From Basidiobolus meristosporus CBS 931.73 (lineage: Eukaryota > Basidiobolomycota > Basidiobolomycetes > Basidiobolales > Basidiobolaceae), in contig MCFE01000275.1 of the NCBI GenBank assembly GCA_002104905.1, positions 1-64,000 on the forward strand: a DNA stretch of 64,000 bases, in the 5' to 3' direction. The notes beneath the pieces are model-generated. The model had not been told where the DNA came from and did not search any database. It worked only from the letters and a program-made list of their open reading frames with translations. Made by a program: the position numbers and the translations under genes. Positions 22,401 to 34,121 of this stretch are shown here, in pieces (positions within the stretch are counted from its first letter, which is position 1; each line of letters begins with the position of its first letter).

Positions 22401-23305
22401 TTTAAGATGAAAAATCTGGGAAAATTGAGCTATTTTCTTGGAATTTAAGTGAACTTTGATAAATCAACGCAATGAATTGTGCTGAATTAGTTAAAGTACA
22501 TCAGGGAAATTCAAAGATGCTTCAAATGGAAAATTGCAAGCCTGCAGCTACCCCTATGGGCAATTATCTAAAATTGAGCAAACCTCAGCCAGTTTTTGGC
22601 AAAAACAGCTAAAATATGGATCAAAACTTTCCCAATCAATCAATGATTGGTAGCCTGTTGTGCTTGATAGTGTCTGCATGCCCAGATATTGCAGTGGCAG
22701 CTGAGATAGCCGGTCAATTCATGCAGAATTATGGATCAGATCAGATTACAGCAGTTAAGTGGCTCTCCAGATATCTAAAGGTACCATAATTATGGTACTG
22801 AAATACTCTGGAACAGCTAATACTCAATAATTTGATGGTTATAGTAATTTAGATTGGGGTACAGATCTGATTGACAGGTGCTCTAACTTGGGGTGTGTAA
22901 CTCTTTATGCTGGTGTAGCCATAGCTTTGAATTGGATGAAACAACCAACTGTGACCCTTTCTATAACTGAAGCTGAATATAGGGCTGCTTGCCAAGCAAT
23001 TGAGGAGGCTATATAGCTACAGAAATTACTCAAAAACCTAGGCCTTAATTCATATGAACCAGCATGTATTTACAAAGATAAGCAAAGATGAATTTCACTA
23101 GCTTGGTATTCTACTAATCAAGCCAGAACTAAGCACATCAATGTACAACAGCACTTGGTGAGGGAAGTTTTAGAATTAACTTTGTAGAGTTAGTTCACAG
23201 TTCAACTAACAAAATGGCGGCACATATATTGACAAAACCACCAGCTATATCACAGTATGAGAGTCACAGAAAGGAATTAGGATTAAGAAATATTTTTCCT
23301 GAGGG
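19460..23305 (+). pseudogene. Copia2-C gag-pol
   Basis: Gag runs from about 19,500 (frames around 19,562-20,157) and ends with a CX3CX4HX4C-like knuckle near 20,150. The protease region is near 20,320 (YIDYGAS). A GAG-pre-integrase segment has WHRRLGHNG (about 20,720) and CKGCAYGKQAR. The integrase core follows (20,900-21,200) with HSDICGPM and SDNGGEYC. The RT (21,915-22,448) has KVRLVAEGYTQ, QMDIKTAFLN and the active-site line VLFVDNLI, where the usual DD is DN. RNase H covers 22,640-23,300. The DD-to-DN change alone would inactivate the RT, and there are many stops besides. Confidence 0.87.
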
Positions 23306-23309
23306 GGAG

Positions 23310-23678
23310 TGTTGAATTATTGAACTATTCGGTATCATTCAGCAGTCAAAAATTTACTAAGGAATTCTAGACTAGTCTTGGTCACTGTTGGACTAACTTG
23401 CAGCCCCAACTTTGCCAGTTTCTTCATGTTTATGATCCTATGATTACTCCCCTATAATGAAGATCAAAATAAAACTTTTCACCAAACATTATGTACTCAC
23501 CCTGAAGCTGTTACAGAATGCTCCTGAATGTTAAGAAAACCTCTGTACTTAGTGTTACAGCTGTATTGCTTCTACAAAGGTATAAACACTAATCCACTTT
23601 ATGAATAGACAACCGTTCAACTATTATCACTATATCTTGATAAGTTCCTATATCCAAATCACTTTTCAAATTGCAACA
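23310..23678 (+). repeat. 3' LTR of Copia2-C
   Basis: 369 bp, TGTTGAATTATTG to TTGCAACA, preceded by the polypurine tract. Confidence 0.9.
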
Positions 23679-24835
23679 TCACCCTTGGTTCTTTCTTACC
23701 CACTACTACCTTTGGTGTCCCACATATAGCACTGATCAGAAAGAGCTATGGCATGCTGCTTGCTAACTTCCACATTTATGCACACCCATTGCAATTAACA
23801 AACTTCTGTCACCTCACCTTCATAGCCTCTCAGTATGATACTTGCAAAGTTGCCATACATGTAATATTGATTGTAGCATATGTATCTTGCAAACATAAAC
23901 CTGGTGGCCACCACTTTGCCATGAATTTCTACTGGATATTGCAGAGAATCCATTGGAAATTAATCAATGTATTCCTTCCCTCTGATGGTTTGAGTTCCCC
24001 TTATAGGTGTGCTATGGCCCTTGCTTGTGTGATTTCCATATTGAATGGTATAGGAACTGGCTTGTGACCAGGAGAAATCTGATATACCTTGGTTGTGTTT
24101 TTCTAGTATCAATTAGTTGCTTATTGCACCCAAAACAACATTGCATTACTTTACTGAATACCCATGCATTGGGGCTGCTAAGCTTTGTAATGCCATGGGC
24201 ATAGTATCTCCATGTGCACATTTGTGCTCAGTATTCTCCAAGTCTTCCTGGCTGTCCTCCAAGTGCCAACTCATCAAATCCATGATGAACTTGAATATAA
24301 TATTCTTGATAAGATTGGGCAATGGTAGTACCTTCAACTTGACCTGTCTCCCTATATTGTTATACATCCACTCCATAGGAAGCTCCAAAAAAGTGAAATA
24401 AGGTCCCATATTTGCAACACATGAAGTAAGATGGAGTAGTCAATGGATACAGTAGTGGCAGAGATCTATGTGCTTAGCATTATGTTTATATTATAGTAGC
24501 TCAAATTCTGTCACAAACTTGTTGCACAAATGCTGTGGAGGTATCAAGCTGACAGTGGTGATCCACTTCTGTGTAAGTATTCCTACAGCTTCAACATATG
24601 AATCCCAATATTTCCCATATACTCTTGGTAGAAATTGCTTCAGAAGGCCACATATATAAATACATATCCAGTTCATCCAGTCCTTGCACTTGTATTGTTG
24701 CATATATGTGTGAATGCTGATTGGAGCCTGTGAGAAGTACTTAGTATAGCAGATATTCTGTTTTATCATGCCAATCCCTTAAATTTCCTTATTATCTTGA
24801 AGGGCTCATTTAGCCCCTTGTACAACTTAGTCATC
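23679..24835 (-). pseudogene. CACTA/Tnp2-like transposase relic (copy 1, minus strand)
   Basis: Minus-strand frames (24,769-24,491 and 24,409-24,146) read YKCKDWMNWICIYICGLLKQFLP and GPYFTFLELPMEWMYNNIGR. The same protein is better kept on the plus strand at 36,190-37,000. The pattern 'YKCxDWxNWxxxYSxxLL ... HxxxxIxxxGPxxxxWxFPxERxxGxI' resembles the C-terminal part of transposase-family Tnp2 proteins that are common in fungal CACTA elements. I judge this from memory of the family, so the class is tentative. Frameshifts and stops are present. Confidence 0.5.
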
Positions 24836-27800
24836 AGTATACTGGACAAGTCTTAGTCACCACTGGACTCATTTCCAGCCCTAACTTTGCCACCTTTTTT
24901 CAGGTCCATTTCTTAAGATGACTTCTGCCTGTAAGCAGAACAGTAGAAGCATCTTCTCTGTGACGGAATAGTTTGATGGGAAGAACAACAGCCTTTGGAG
25001 AATCAAGATGCAGGCCCACGTAGATGAAAAAAGCTTTAGAAGATGGTAAGAGGAAAGGAGGTTGAAATCAAAGGAGCAGCAGAAGAAGTTGAAAAGCTTC
25101 AATGGAAGGGGAGAAAGCATTATATGCCATATGTACCAATGAGCAAGATTCCTTCATCAGACAGGTGTATGATTCTAATACTGCCAAAACAGCATGAGAA
25201 TCCTTAGCAAATATCATTAGCAAAGTCAGGTTCCGGCAAGCGTTGTAGTGGGGTGACAGTGACACCCACTAACAGATGTGCTCATTCCCTTATTTTCTAC
25301 TTCCCTATATCCCTACTACACTCATTTTAGTTTTATCCCATTTGTCTTACCCAATCAGTACTATCCCATAAGCCGGTTGACTATCACACCTGCTTACCTT
25401 ATTGCATAAGTTACCCCTCACTTTATGTAAGATTACTAGTTACAAGTGCTTCTATATTAGGCAAGTACCCGCGCCAGTACCCGTGACACATGATCAACCC
25501 GTGTCACCATCCCTACCATTTCCATACCATATATGGTATCCCCATGTTACACAGGTTTCAGAATACTGATTCCTGATTGGTTGGATGTGCTGTGCCTCTT
25601 AGAACCTTCCGGCACCTACTTAGAACATTCTTAGGTCATTCTGATCTCATTAAGATTTCTATTGAACTCCGGAACCTTCTGGAACATCATGATTAGTAAT
25701 CACTTAGCCAGTGAAGAAAAGTATATAAGGGAGGCTATCCCTCAACAATAAATCATCATCCCTTTTATCAATATACCGACTTGTTGATTAGTGTGATCAC
25801 TGCTACCTGCTGCTACCTGAACTTCCAACCCTAGACCACAGGACACTCCCAGGAAACCGCGCTGACAGCCAACTGACCTTGGAGGCACTACTTGTGAGGA
25901 ATACTCAGAGTAGGTATCTTTTATTATATTTGATTCTTTCCCAAGTTTGTTCTTGTACAGGCAAAGATACTTTTCTGTCTTTGTAACTATTGACCACAGC
26001 TGCATTCTTATCAAGTCCCTGCTGGTGGAGTTTACAGTTGTTTTGACTTTGGAAGCTTTAGTACATTGTCATCTCAAAGGACGCTGAACCCAGCACATAC
26101 TTTTGTTAAGACGCCAACTAAGTTGGGGATTGTAGCTCAATAGTTTTCCCTTGACAAGCTTGTGGCTTTATCCCCCTTCACATTAGATTAGAGACAGAAC
26201 CCAAGTATTCCTAGCAAGCTTTTGCCAGAGGTTATCGCACCCAGTGAACACCCCACACACAAAACACTTGAGAAGTGTTGGACGTATCTCTCCCTTGGAC
26301 CTATACACCACCACAGCGTTATTCAAGGAGAAAGTTCCACAACATGAGGAGGAAGCCAAAGGTTAACATGCTACAACTCATTTTCAGAATGGAGACACCT
26401 GCAGAGAAACTTTACAGTATCAATGCTGGTGTAGTTGATGAAAAAAGATACCCTGTCTTCTTAGCAGCTTACCAGACAAGAGTTAGCTACTCAGACTTTC
26501 TTTTGCAAGCCAAAATGACAATCTGACTTATATGAAGTCAACGGGAGACTCTTTGATGATGAGCCAATGCCAAAGAAAATGCCTTATTCAGCTCAGTATG
26601 GCTCACTGACAAGTAGGGGAAACAACAGAACTGAAGAAAAACAGGTTAATGTAACTACTCTAAGAAGCCAGGGCCCTGTGCACAAGAATGCAAGAAAAAC
26701 AAGCAGAAAAAAAACAAAAACTAAAGCCAGCGAACCATATAACCTCATGCAAGCAGTTACTTGTAATTGTACAATAGGGTACAAGAAATCATGGTAATGA
26801 ATGCTGTATTAGCTCTGTTGAGATATCACAGAGATATGTTGGAAGTAATATGGAGAATTAGAAGATATACTTGATATTCACATATTGATTAATTGAGTTG
26901 CAACACAATGTTCATACTTATTGCAGAACTACCTATATGTAACTGCTTGGCAAATATAAGGGAAGTTTCATGAGCACATGTGCTAAGATTCAGCTGTTTT
27001 CAGCAAGCTGCAGACTTTGCTCAAAATCTGTACTTAACTAATTTCTGATAATTGGTAGATATCTTGTAAACTAATATCTGAGAGACAGCTTTTTGTTAGA
27101 AGCTACCACTTGTGGGTCTATGCAGCAAAATGTGGGTGATATCTCAGTGGTAGCAGTGGCAAAACTGACTAACTTACTCCATGTGTCTGGAATAGTCAAA
27201 AAACTGTTCTCAGTATGGAAAGTAACTAATCAAGGACCAAAATATGGCTCTACCAAGCTAAGCTGCTCATTATTAGGTGAAAATAGACAAAATTTATCTT
27301 TCTGAATCCAAAATCACAATATGAACAAGATTCATTGCACATTCATTGTATTTGGGTATATAAGCACTGTTAAACTAGTGTAGCTGATTGGAAGACATGA
27401 CATAGAAGGCTAGGACACATCACAGAACAGAAAATGCACCCACCTGTGAAAAAACAACTTCTTTTGGGTCCAAATGACTCAATTGCAATCAATTCAAGTG
27501 TCTCTAATAGTGCTCACAGGACAAACTAGCCAGGAAATGTTTCAAGAGCCCAGGAGGCATTGACATCACTGAAATACTAGCTATTGTGCACTCAGACATT
27601 TGTGAGCCCATGCAAACACTGTCCTGTGGAGCAAAGAGAGGCTTTATAGACGTTATTGATGACAAGAAAGGATGTACATATCTGTATATCTGTAAGACAA
27701 AGGATGAGGTTCCTGAGATGCTTAACAGTTTTGAGAATAAGGCAAAAAGCAAACTGGGTGAAAATGGAAGGAACTTTGAAGTGGCAAAGGAGGGTAATAC

Positions 27801-28670
27801 TGTTCTAAGGAGTTTGCAGAGGTCCTGCTAAACTACTGGTTTACTTTGACAGAGCACTGCTCCACAAACTGCATGGCATGATTGAGTAACAGAATGTGCC
27901 ATTGGAACAATAATGTAAATTGGAGGTTCTTAATACATAATATGGGAAGAGACTACAAGTTTTGTGCCAAATATGTTGCTACAGCAATATTCATCAAGAA
28001 TTAATGCCCCACAATTACACTACACAAATCTTTACCCTTTGCATCTTCTAGAGGCCAAAAACTTGACCTCCAGTATCTTTGGATTTTTGGCAGTGGTACT
28101 GTCTATCAAACCCCTGACAAAAATGCCTGGAGTTAGAACCAAGTAGCACAAAGGGGCTTATTCATAGCAATTGTGAAGATACCAAAGTGTATAGAGTGTA
28201 GGATGGCAAAATCTAGAAGCTGATCACAAGCAGGAATATTGCATATGAGGAGCATACAAATCAGGAGGCCTCAGAGCTCCTTAGACAGGTGCCAGATGGT
28301 GCAATCCCAATTAATGAAAATGATATGCGCCTAATGCAGCCAAATATGGAAGAAAATTTGACCAGTTCCAAATTAAAAGAGATTAGACCTGTTTGGTGAT
28401 CTACCAGAATTAGAAATGCCATTGGATCTTGGTGGCAGACATCCAATGACCATGAAGAATCATATGTTGCCTTGTGTTCCAAATCTTCAAATTGGAAGCC
28501 AGAAATGCAAAGTCTAGATGCTACTTTGTGGCAACAGACATTCAGGCAGACCATCAATACTGATGAAGGCAAAAATGTGGGAGCTGTTAGATTTACCAAA
28601 TGAGAGGAAGCCAACAGGATGCAGATGGGCCTGTAACAAGTTTTATTTCAATAGTTGTATGCACAGCATT
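24836..28670 (+). mobile_element. Truncated Copia2 copy 'Copia2-D'
   Basis: It starts with a scrap of LTR (about 24,838-24,900) and continues into gag (about 24,915, CKQNSRSIFSVTE). It is interrupted at 25,244-26,315 by the long LTR-like element, then resumes with NMRRKPKVNMLQLI. Protease-region and integrase relics (HSDICEPMQTL at 27,590; FIDVIDDKKG) follow, and the tether region (RSTRIRNAIGSWW at about 28,400). It breaks off at about 28,650 before the RT. Numerous frameshifts. Confidence 0.8.
25244..26315 (+). mobile_element. Solo long LTR-like element (about 1.07 kb) with target duplication
   Basis: Begins TGTAGTGGGGTGACAGTGACA and ends CACCACCAC(A), imperfect inverted ends. AGCGT(T) stands on both sides (25,239-25,244 and 26,315-26,320; one base of the boundary is ambiguous). 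Removing it joins the Copia2-D gag in the same order as in copy 34,290-34,370. It has no coding capacity. A TATA-like 'gtatataaggga' lies near 25,721. Part of it matches the Gypsy1 leader. Confidence 0.85.
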
Positions 28671-28679
28671 CATCCCTGG

Positions 28680-28866
28680 TCTGTTCATTTGCTAATAGGA
28701 TCCAATGATTACATTTCATGGTAGTTGGCAATCATCCAGGAAAGTCAACTCCCCATCTCTCAAAAGGTCTTACAGGTTCTAAGGGAAAGGGTTCTACCAT
28801 TCTCTGTGGTTGGCCTTGGCTGATTTGGCAATTTGGGCATGTTTTCACAAGCTTCTCAATATCTTG
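28680..28866 (-). pseudogene. Gypsy2 integrase fragment
   Basis: Matches the minus-strand Gypsy2-A sequence at about 12,250-12,435 (integrase zinc region to core boundary). It ends where a Gypsy2 LTR begins, so one Gypsy2 appears to have landed inside another in the same orientation. Confidence 0.7.
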
Positions 28867-29235
28867 TGTTATAAATCTTGGTATTAGGGTTGTAGAGGAA
28901 TAGAGAGCTTAGCTAGTATTGAAAACACTAAAACTTGAACTAATTTTTATTGAGGTTCCAGCAGCCCCTTATATACAATTTTGCCACATCATTTGATGAC
29001 TAATTGTATTTCCTAATGTAGGTTGTAGCTGATGACCCATTTAATTGCATCATCATCACCCAATAAAATCCTACTTAATATATATATTCCTGTCTGATAA
29101 GGATCTGCTGATTATTTGCTGACTAATGCTATTGATCTGATAAATAACCATGATATACTGATAGGCTAAACATATAACTAATTGATATGACTAAGAAGTG
29201 ATCTAACTTAAGCATTCACGTGGTAGATAATAATA
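28867..29235 (-). repeat. Gypsy2 LTR
   Basis: Starts TGTTATAAATCTTGG on the plus strand and matches the LTR at 15,399 throughout, with more substitutions. The right end is eroded (ATAATA instead of ATAACA). Confidence 0.8.
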
Positions 29236-29669
29236 TTCTCCCATTCTAAAGTTGAGAGGGTTCTCCTGAGTCTTTTTTCTTATGATACCAATATCTTGAT
29301 GGCTCTGTATTGTTGGCAAGTCTTGCAAGCTTGCGTATGCCTCTATGAACTAAATCTTCCCCAATATTCCCTTGTTTGTCCACTAGTTGGTAAGTGGCAA
29401 ATAGACATTCTCTGATGATCTTAAATGATCCTGTCCATTGTGGCTCAAACTGCTTCTGAGTATTGTTTCTCAGCAATGCAAAGTTCCCAATTGTCAATGA
29501 TTCTGGTGATATAGTCTTATCAAATCTCTGCTTCATCTTTTCTGCACTATGAGATACTTTGGTCTGTGCTGCTTGATGTCTTTGTACCAGCTGCTGGTGT
29601 CTACTTGGCTGACTGAGTTCTTCTTCTGAGGCATCTGTAAGCTTTGGTTATTTGAGATCTCCTGGAATC
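29236..29669 (-). pseudogene. Gypsy2 integrase C-terminal fragment
   Basis: The minus frame from 29,536 reads MKQRFDKTISPESLTIGNFA and QWTGSFKIIRE, the same domain that borders the other Gypsy2 LTRs. It is truncated on its right by a Copia2 LTR fragment. Confidence 0.8.
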
Positions 29670-29840
29670 TGTTGAAATATTGGACTATTTGGTATCATTC
29701 TGCAGCTAAAAATTTACTTAACAATTTTGGACCAGTCTTGGTCATTGTGGGACTAATTTCCAGCTCTAACTTTGCCACCTTCTTCAAATCTATGATATTA
29801 TGATTATTCCCTTATTCTCACGACAAATTAGCACTATTAC
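29670..29840 (+). repeat. Left part of a Copia2 LTR
   Basis: Starts TGTTGAAATATTGG and follows the Copia2 LTR for 171 bp, then stops where the Gypsy2-B 5' LTR starts. The rest of this LTR and about the first 150 bp of gag are missing on the far side of Gypsy2-B, so the site has suffered a deletion. Confidence 0.82.
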
Positions 29841-30210
29841 TGTTATGATCTGCTGTTTGAATGTTTAAGTAAGATCAGTTTTTGGTAAAATCAATTAGTT
29901 ATATATTTAGCCTATCAGTATATCACTGTTATTTATCAAATCAGTAGCATTAGTCAGCAAATGAATAAGCAGATCCTTATCAGACAGAAATAGATATATT
30001 AGGTAGGATCTTATTTGGTGATGATGATGCAATCAAATGAGTAATCAGCCACAGCCTACATTAGGAGATACAATTAGTCAGCAATTGATCTGGCAAAATT
30101 TATATAAGGAGTTGCTGGAATCTCAGTAAAGATCTGTTCAAGTTTTAGTGAATACAGTAGTAGCTAAGCTCCCAAATCCTCTACAACTCTTATACCAAGA
30201 CTTGTAACAT

Positions 30211-30219
30211 TGGTAGCAG
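30211..30219 (+). other. Primer-binding site of Gypsy2-B (initiator tRNA-Met type)
   Basis: TGGTAGCAG, one base after the 5' LTR, equals the complement of the 3' end of a eukaryotic initiator tRNA-Met (TGGTAGCAGAGG). The minus-strand copy has TGGCAGCAG in the same place. Confidence 0.7.
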
Positions 30220-30360
30220 CAATAACCAGAAACATCCCTCCTGAAGAAAGAAGAAGTCTCCCTTAAGATGTCCAAAAATCAAGAATGGAGGAATGCTATG
30301 CAACATATCCTGGCCCAGAAGCAACAGTTACTCCAGATCCTTAGCTAGCAGCAACAAGGA

Positions 30361-31120
30361 ATGACTACCATGGCCCAAAGCCAGCAAAACCCTGTCAAGA
30401 GCAACTTTTGTATGAAGGTCAAGCAGTACCATGGTAGAGTCAATGAAAACCTGGGTACTTGGCTCTTCCAGATTGAAGAAGCTTTCAAGGCTAAGGAGAT
30501 TGCTCCAGAAAGCAAGTTACATTATGCAGCCTCTTACCTGGCAGATGCAGCTTTGCAGTGGTTCCACAACAAGATCAGGTCAGCCACCATGATGGGATGC
30601 TCTACAATTGCTACCTGGGATAAGTTTGTGACGGGAATTCAGAATGCCTTTGAGCCCGCATACCAACAGGCACTACTAAGAAGAAAGTTGAAGACACTCA
30701 GACAGAAAGGAATGGTCCAAGAGTACATCTATGAATATAGTTGTCTACTTGGGCAAATTGAAAGAATGGACCCTGTGGATCAAGTTGAATACTTTATTGT
30801 TGGGTTGAAAGAAACAACTCATAAGGAAGTGAATTATCAATGACCTCAGATTATTGAAGAAGCCATCAAGATTGCCATTGACTATGACTCAGCTATGTTT
30901 GGAGTTGGGGAGCCCACAATGAGTAATCAGAGAGGCTACAATCACTATGAAAGAAGACAATCAGAGGCAATGCCAATGGAAATAGATGCTATGCAGAAGA
31001 ATCCTACCTCATAAGACTGTAAAAAGAAAGGACTTTGCTTCAATTGCCATCAGCAGGGACATATTGCAAAGTACTACCCTCAGAGAAGAAATGGACACCA
31101 GCCATCAAACCTTTAACCAT
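30361..31120 (+). pseudogene. Gypsy2-B gag
   Basis: The frame from 30,361 gives a capsid domain (YHGRVNENLGTWLFQIEEAF; AALQWFHNKI; FEPAYQQALLRRKLKTL). After a stop it reaches a damaged zinc knuckle near 31,045 (CFNCHQQGHIAKYYP), whose final Cys is Tyr. A Gln/Glu-rich linker lies between. At least two in-frame stops. Confidence 0.82.
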
Positions 31121-31199
31121 ATTGAGTCCATAAGGCATAGCAGCATGGAGGATGAACTTGAAGAAGACTCAGAACTTACCTTCCATATTACAGAAGATA

Positions 31200-33745
31200 C
31201 CTATCCCAGATGACCTCAAGCTCAGGAAAGCTATTATACTTGAATGGAATAATCAATGGAGTACCTGCCAAGATCATGATTGACTCAGAAGCATTGCATG
31301 AGTAGATGTCAGAGCAATTTGCTTTGAAAGCTGGAATCAACTTGGAACCCACCAAATCAACTTCAGTCTCAACAGCTGATGGGAACTCTCACATAATCAA
31401 CCGTATACTCAGCCAGTAAGGATGAAGATCACCAACCGTGAAGAAGATATACAGGCCTATATATTTGGGAACTGCCAGTTTGACCTTGTACCTGGGAAAA
31501 CCTGTCTATTTTGTTGTAATCCATCAATCAACTGGAGAACCCATGCTACTCAGATCCAGAAGGACAACAGGACCCATGAGTTATTACCTGCCAGACTGGA
31601 TTTTAAATTGGCCAATTCCAGTGTGTGTTAAATAAGTGAACTTATCAAGACATAGTTCTGTAGAGTACTAAGAAAAGGCACACAGATGTTCCTCATGGAA
31701 GTATTACAGGAGGATTCCTCTACTTTAGTACCCCAGAAGGTCCAGACTCTTTTGAAGGATTGTTCAGATGTATTTCTAAAAGAGCTTGCAAACCTACCAG
31801 CAGTCAGAGATGTGGATTATGCCATAGAAACAGGAGATAACCCTCCAGTGAGTAAGACACCTTACAGAATGAGTTCATTGGAGTTGGGAGAGATGAAGAG
31901 ACAAATAGATCAGTTACTGTGGCAAGGATATATTAGACCCAGCAAGTCACCCTGGGGAGCACCAGTACTTTTTGTGAAGAAGAAGAATGGAACACTTAGG
32001 ATGTGCATTGACTACAGAGCCCTCAACTCAGTTACTGTTAAGAATAAGTGCCCCATACCTTGGATTGACAAGCTCTTGGACCAACTCAATGGAGCCACTA
32101 TTTTCAGCAAGATTGACCACATGTCAGGATACAACCAGATTATGATAAAGCCAGAAGGCATCCTTGTGACAGCATTGAGGACCAGATATGGACATTACAA
32201 GTACTTAGTCCTGAGTTTTGGCCTCACCAATGCCCCTGCAACATTCATGACCCTGATGCAGACTGTCTTCCAGGAGTACTTAGACATGTATGTCATAATC
32301 CACCTAGATGATTTATTGATATACAGCAAGACAGAAGAGGATTACTTGGTGCACATTGAAAAGGTCTTGTAAAAGCTTAGAGAGAACAAGCTCTTTGTCA
32401 AGCTACCCAAGTGTAAATTCTTCAGGGAGCATGTTGAATATCTGGGACACATAGTGACTAGCACAGGAGTAACCTTAGACCCTAAGTAGGTTCAAGTCAT
32501 CAAGAATCTGAAGCAGCCCCATAGCATATCAGAGCTCAGATCATTTCTTGCAATGGTTTCCTATTATTGAAGATTTGTCAAGTCCTTTGCAAGTATTGCA
32601 GCCACTTTAACTGATATCCTCAAGAAAGACAATACCTACCAGTGGGACATAGCTTGTAAGAATAGATCAAGTTGCACAACTCAACTTGGTGCATGAATCA
32701 GATTGGCCTAGCCTATTACAAAGTACTTGGAGGACCAAGCCATTCTTAATGAGGTGGATGAAAGATTACAAACATGCCAAAATTGCCAAATCAACCAAGA
32801 CCAACCACAGAGAATTGCTGAGTTCTTTCCCTTGGATCCTATAAGACCATTTAAAAGATGGGGAATTGACTTTATTGAAAGACTGCCAACTACCAGGAAA
32901 TGCAACCATTGGATCCTAGTAGCAATTGACCATGCCACTAAATGGCCAGTGGCTAAAGCTGTACCTATAGCCAGTTGACAAGAAGTTGCAAGTTTCATCT
33001 ACCATGAGATCCTTATGAAGTTTGATTGCCCTGTAGAGATTCTATCCAATAGCGGTGCAAAATTTATGGCAAAGACATTGGAAGCTTACCTGGAAATGCA
33101 GCAGATCAAACACTTGATAACCCTGGCATATCACCCCAGAACTAATGGAGTCAATGAAAGGTTTAATGAATTATTTGGAAAAATGCTGACCAGTATGCCA
33201 ATGAAGTTGTCAGTTGATGGGATGAATATATAGACCAAGCACTGTTTGCATGCAGAGTCAGAGTACACAACACCACCCAGCAATTGCCATTTTACTTAGT
33301 GTATGGATATGAACTAAGGATTCTAGGAGATCTCACACAACTAAAGCTTACAGACACCTTAGAAGATGAACTCAGTCAGCTAAGTAGACACCAGCAACTG
33401 GAACCAAGACGTCAAGAGGCACTGACCAAAGTATCTCAAAGTGTAGAAAAGATGAAGTAGAGATTTGATAAGACTACAGCACCAGAAGCATTGACAGTTG
33501 GGAACTTTGTATTGCTAAGAAACAACACTTGGAAGAAGTTTGAGCCACAATGGACAGGACCCTTCAAGATCATCAGAGAATGTCCATTTGCAACTTACCA
33601 ACTAGTGGACAAGCAAGACAATATCTGCAAAGACTTAGCGTACAACAACAGACTCAAGCTTGCAAGACTTGCTGATAATACTGAACCATCAAGATATTGG
33701 TATCACAAGAAAAGAGATTCAGGAGAACCCTCTCAACTTTAGCAT
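31200..33745 (+). pseudogene. Gypsy2-B pol (protease relic, RT, deleted RNase H, integrase)
   Basis: A protease relic lies at about 31,280 (MIDSEALHE, normally IDSGA). The RT (31,686-32,372) is nearly intact with [32 protein letters not shown] and the active-site line [15 protein letters not shown] directly after EKVL ends the frame, and the identical stop is in Gypsy2-A. After two deletions come the integrase core (IDHATKWPVAKA, LSNSGAKFMA with the second Asp changed to Asn, NGVNERFNE) and the C-terminal domain (33,491-33,742; EPQWTGPFKIIRE). Not functional. Confidence 0.85.
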
Positions 33746-34121
33746 GGAAGAATGATATGATCTGCTGCTTGAATATTTAAGTTAGATCAGTTATTAGTCA
33801 AATCAATTAGTTATATGCTCAGGTTATCAATTTATCAGTATTATCTATCAAATCAGTAGCATTAGTCAGCAAATGAATCAGCAAATCCTAATCAGACAGA
33901 AATAGATATATTAGGTAGGATCTTATTGAGTGACAATGATGCAATCAAATGAGTAATCAGCCACAGCCAACATTAGGAAATACAATTAGTCAGCAATTGA
34001 TCTGGCAAAATGTATTTAAGTAGCCGCTGGAATTTCAATAACAATCTGCTGAAGTTTTAGTGAATACAGTACTAGCTAAACTCCATATTCCTCTACAACT
34101 CTTATACCAAGACTTGTAACA

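Larger units (their letters stand above)
18330..23678 (+). mobile_element. Ty1/Copia element 'Copia2-C' with a fold-back element in its 5' LTR
   Basis: LTRs at 18,330-19,435 (enlarged by a 732-bp insertion) and 23,310-23,678 (369 bp) bracket gag-pol in Copia order (integrase before RT). A half-tRNA-type primer-binding site follows the 5' LTR, and a 'cctgagggggag' polypurine tract precedes the 3' LTR. Stops and frameshifts occur throughout. Its left LTR doubles as the 3' LTR of the deleted copy at 17,705, so a clean target duplication is not expected. Confidence 0.88.
29841..34121 (+). mobile_element. Ty3/Gypsy element 'Gypsy2-B', plus strand, with internal deletions
   Basis: LTRs at 29,841-30,209 and 33,753-34,121 (369 bp each). 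A TGGTAGCAG primer-binding site follows the 5' LTR and gag and pol follow in order. Compared with Gypsy2-A it lacks most of RNase H (jump at about 32,655) and about 200 bp of the integrase zinc region (jump at about 32,765), but it keeps the RT centre. No matching target duplication is seen (ATTAC left, GGAAT right). Confidence 0.88.
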
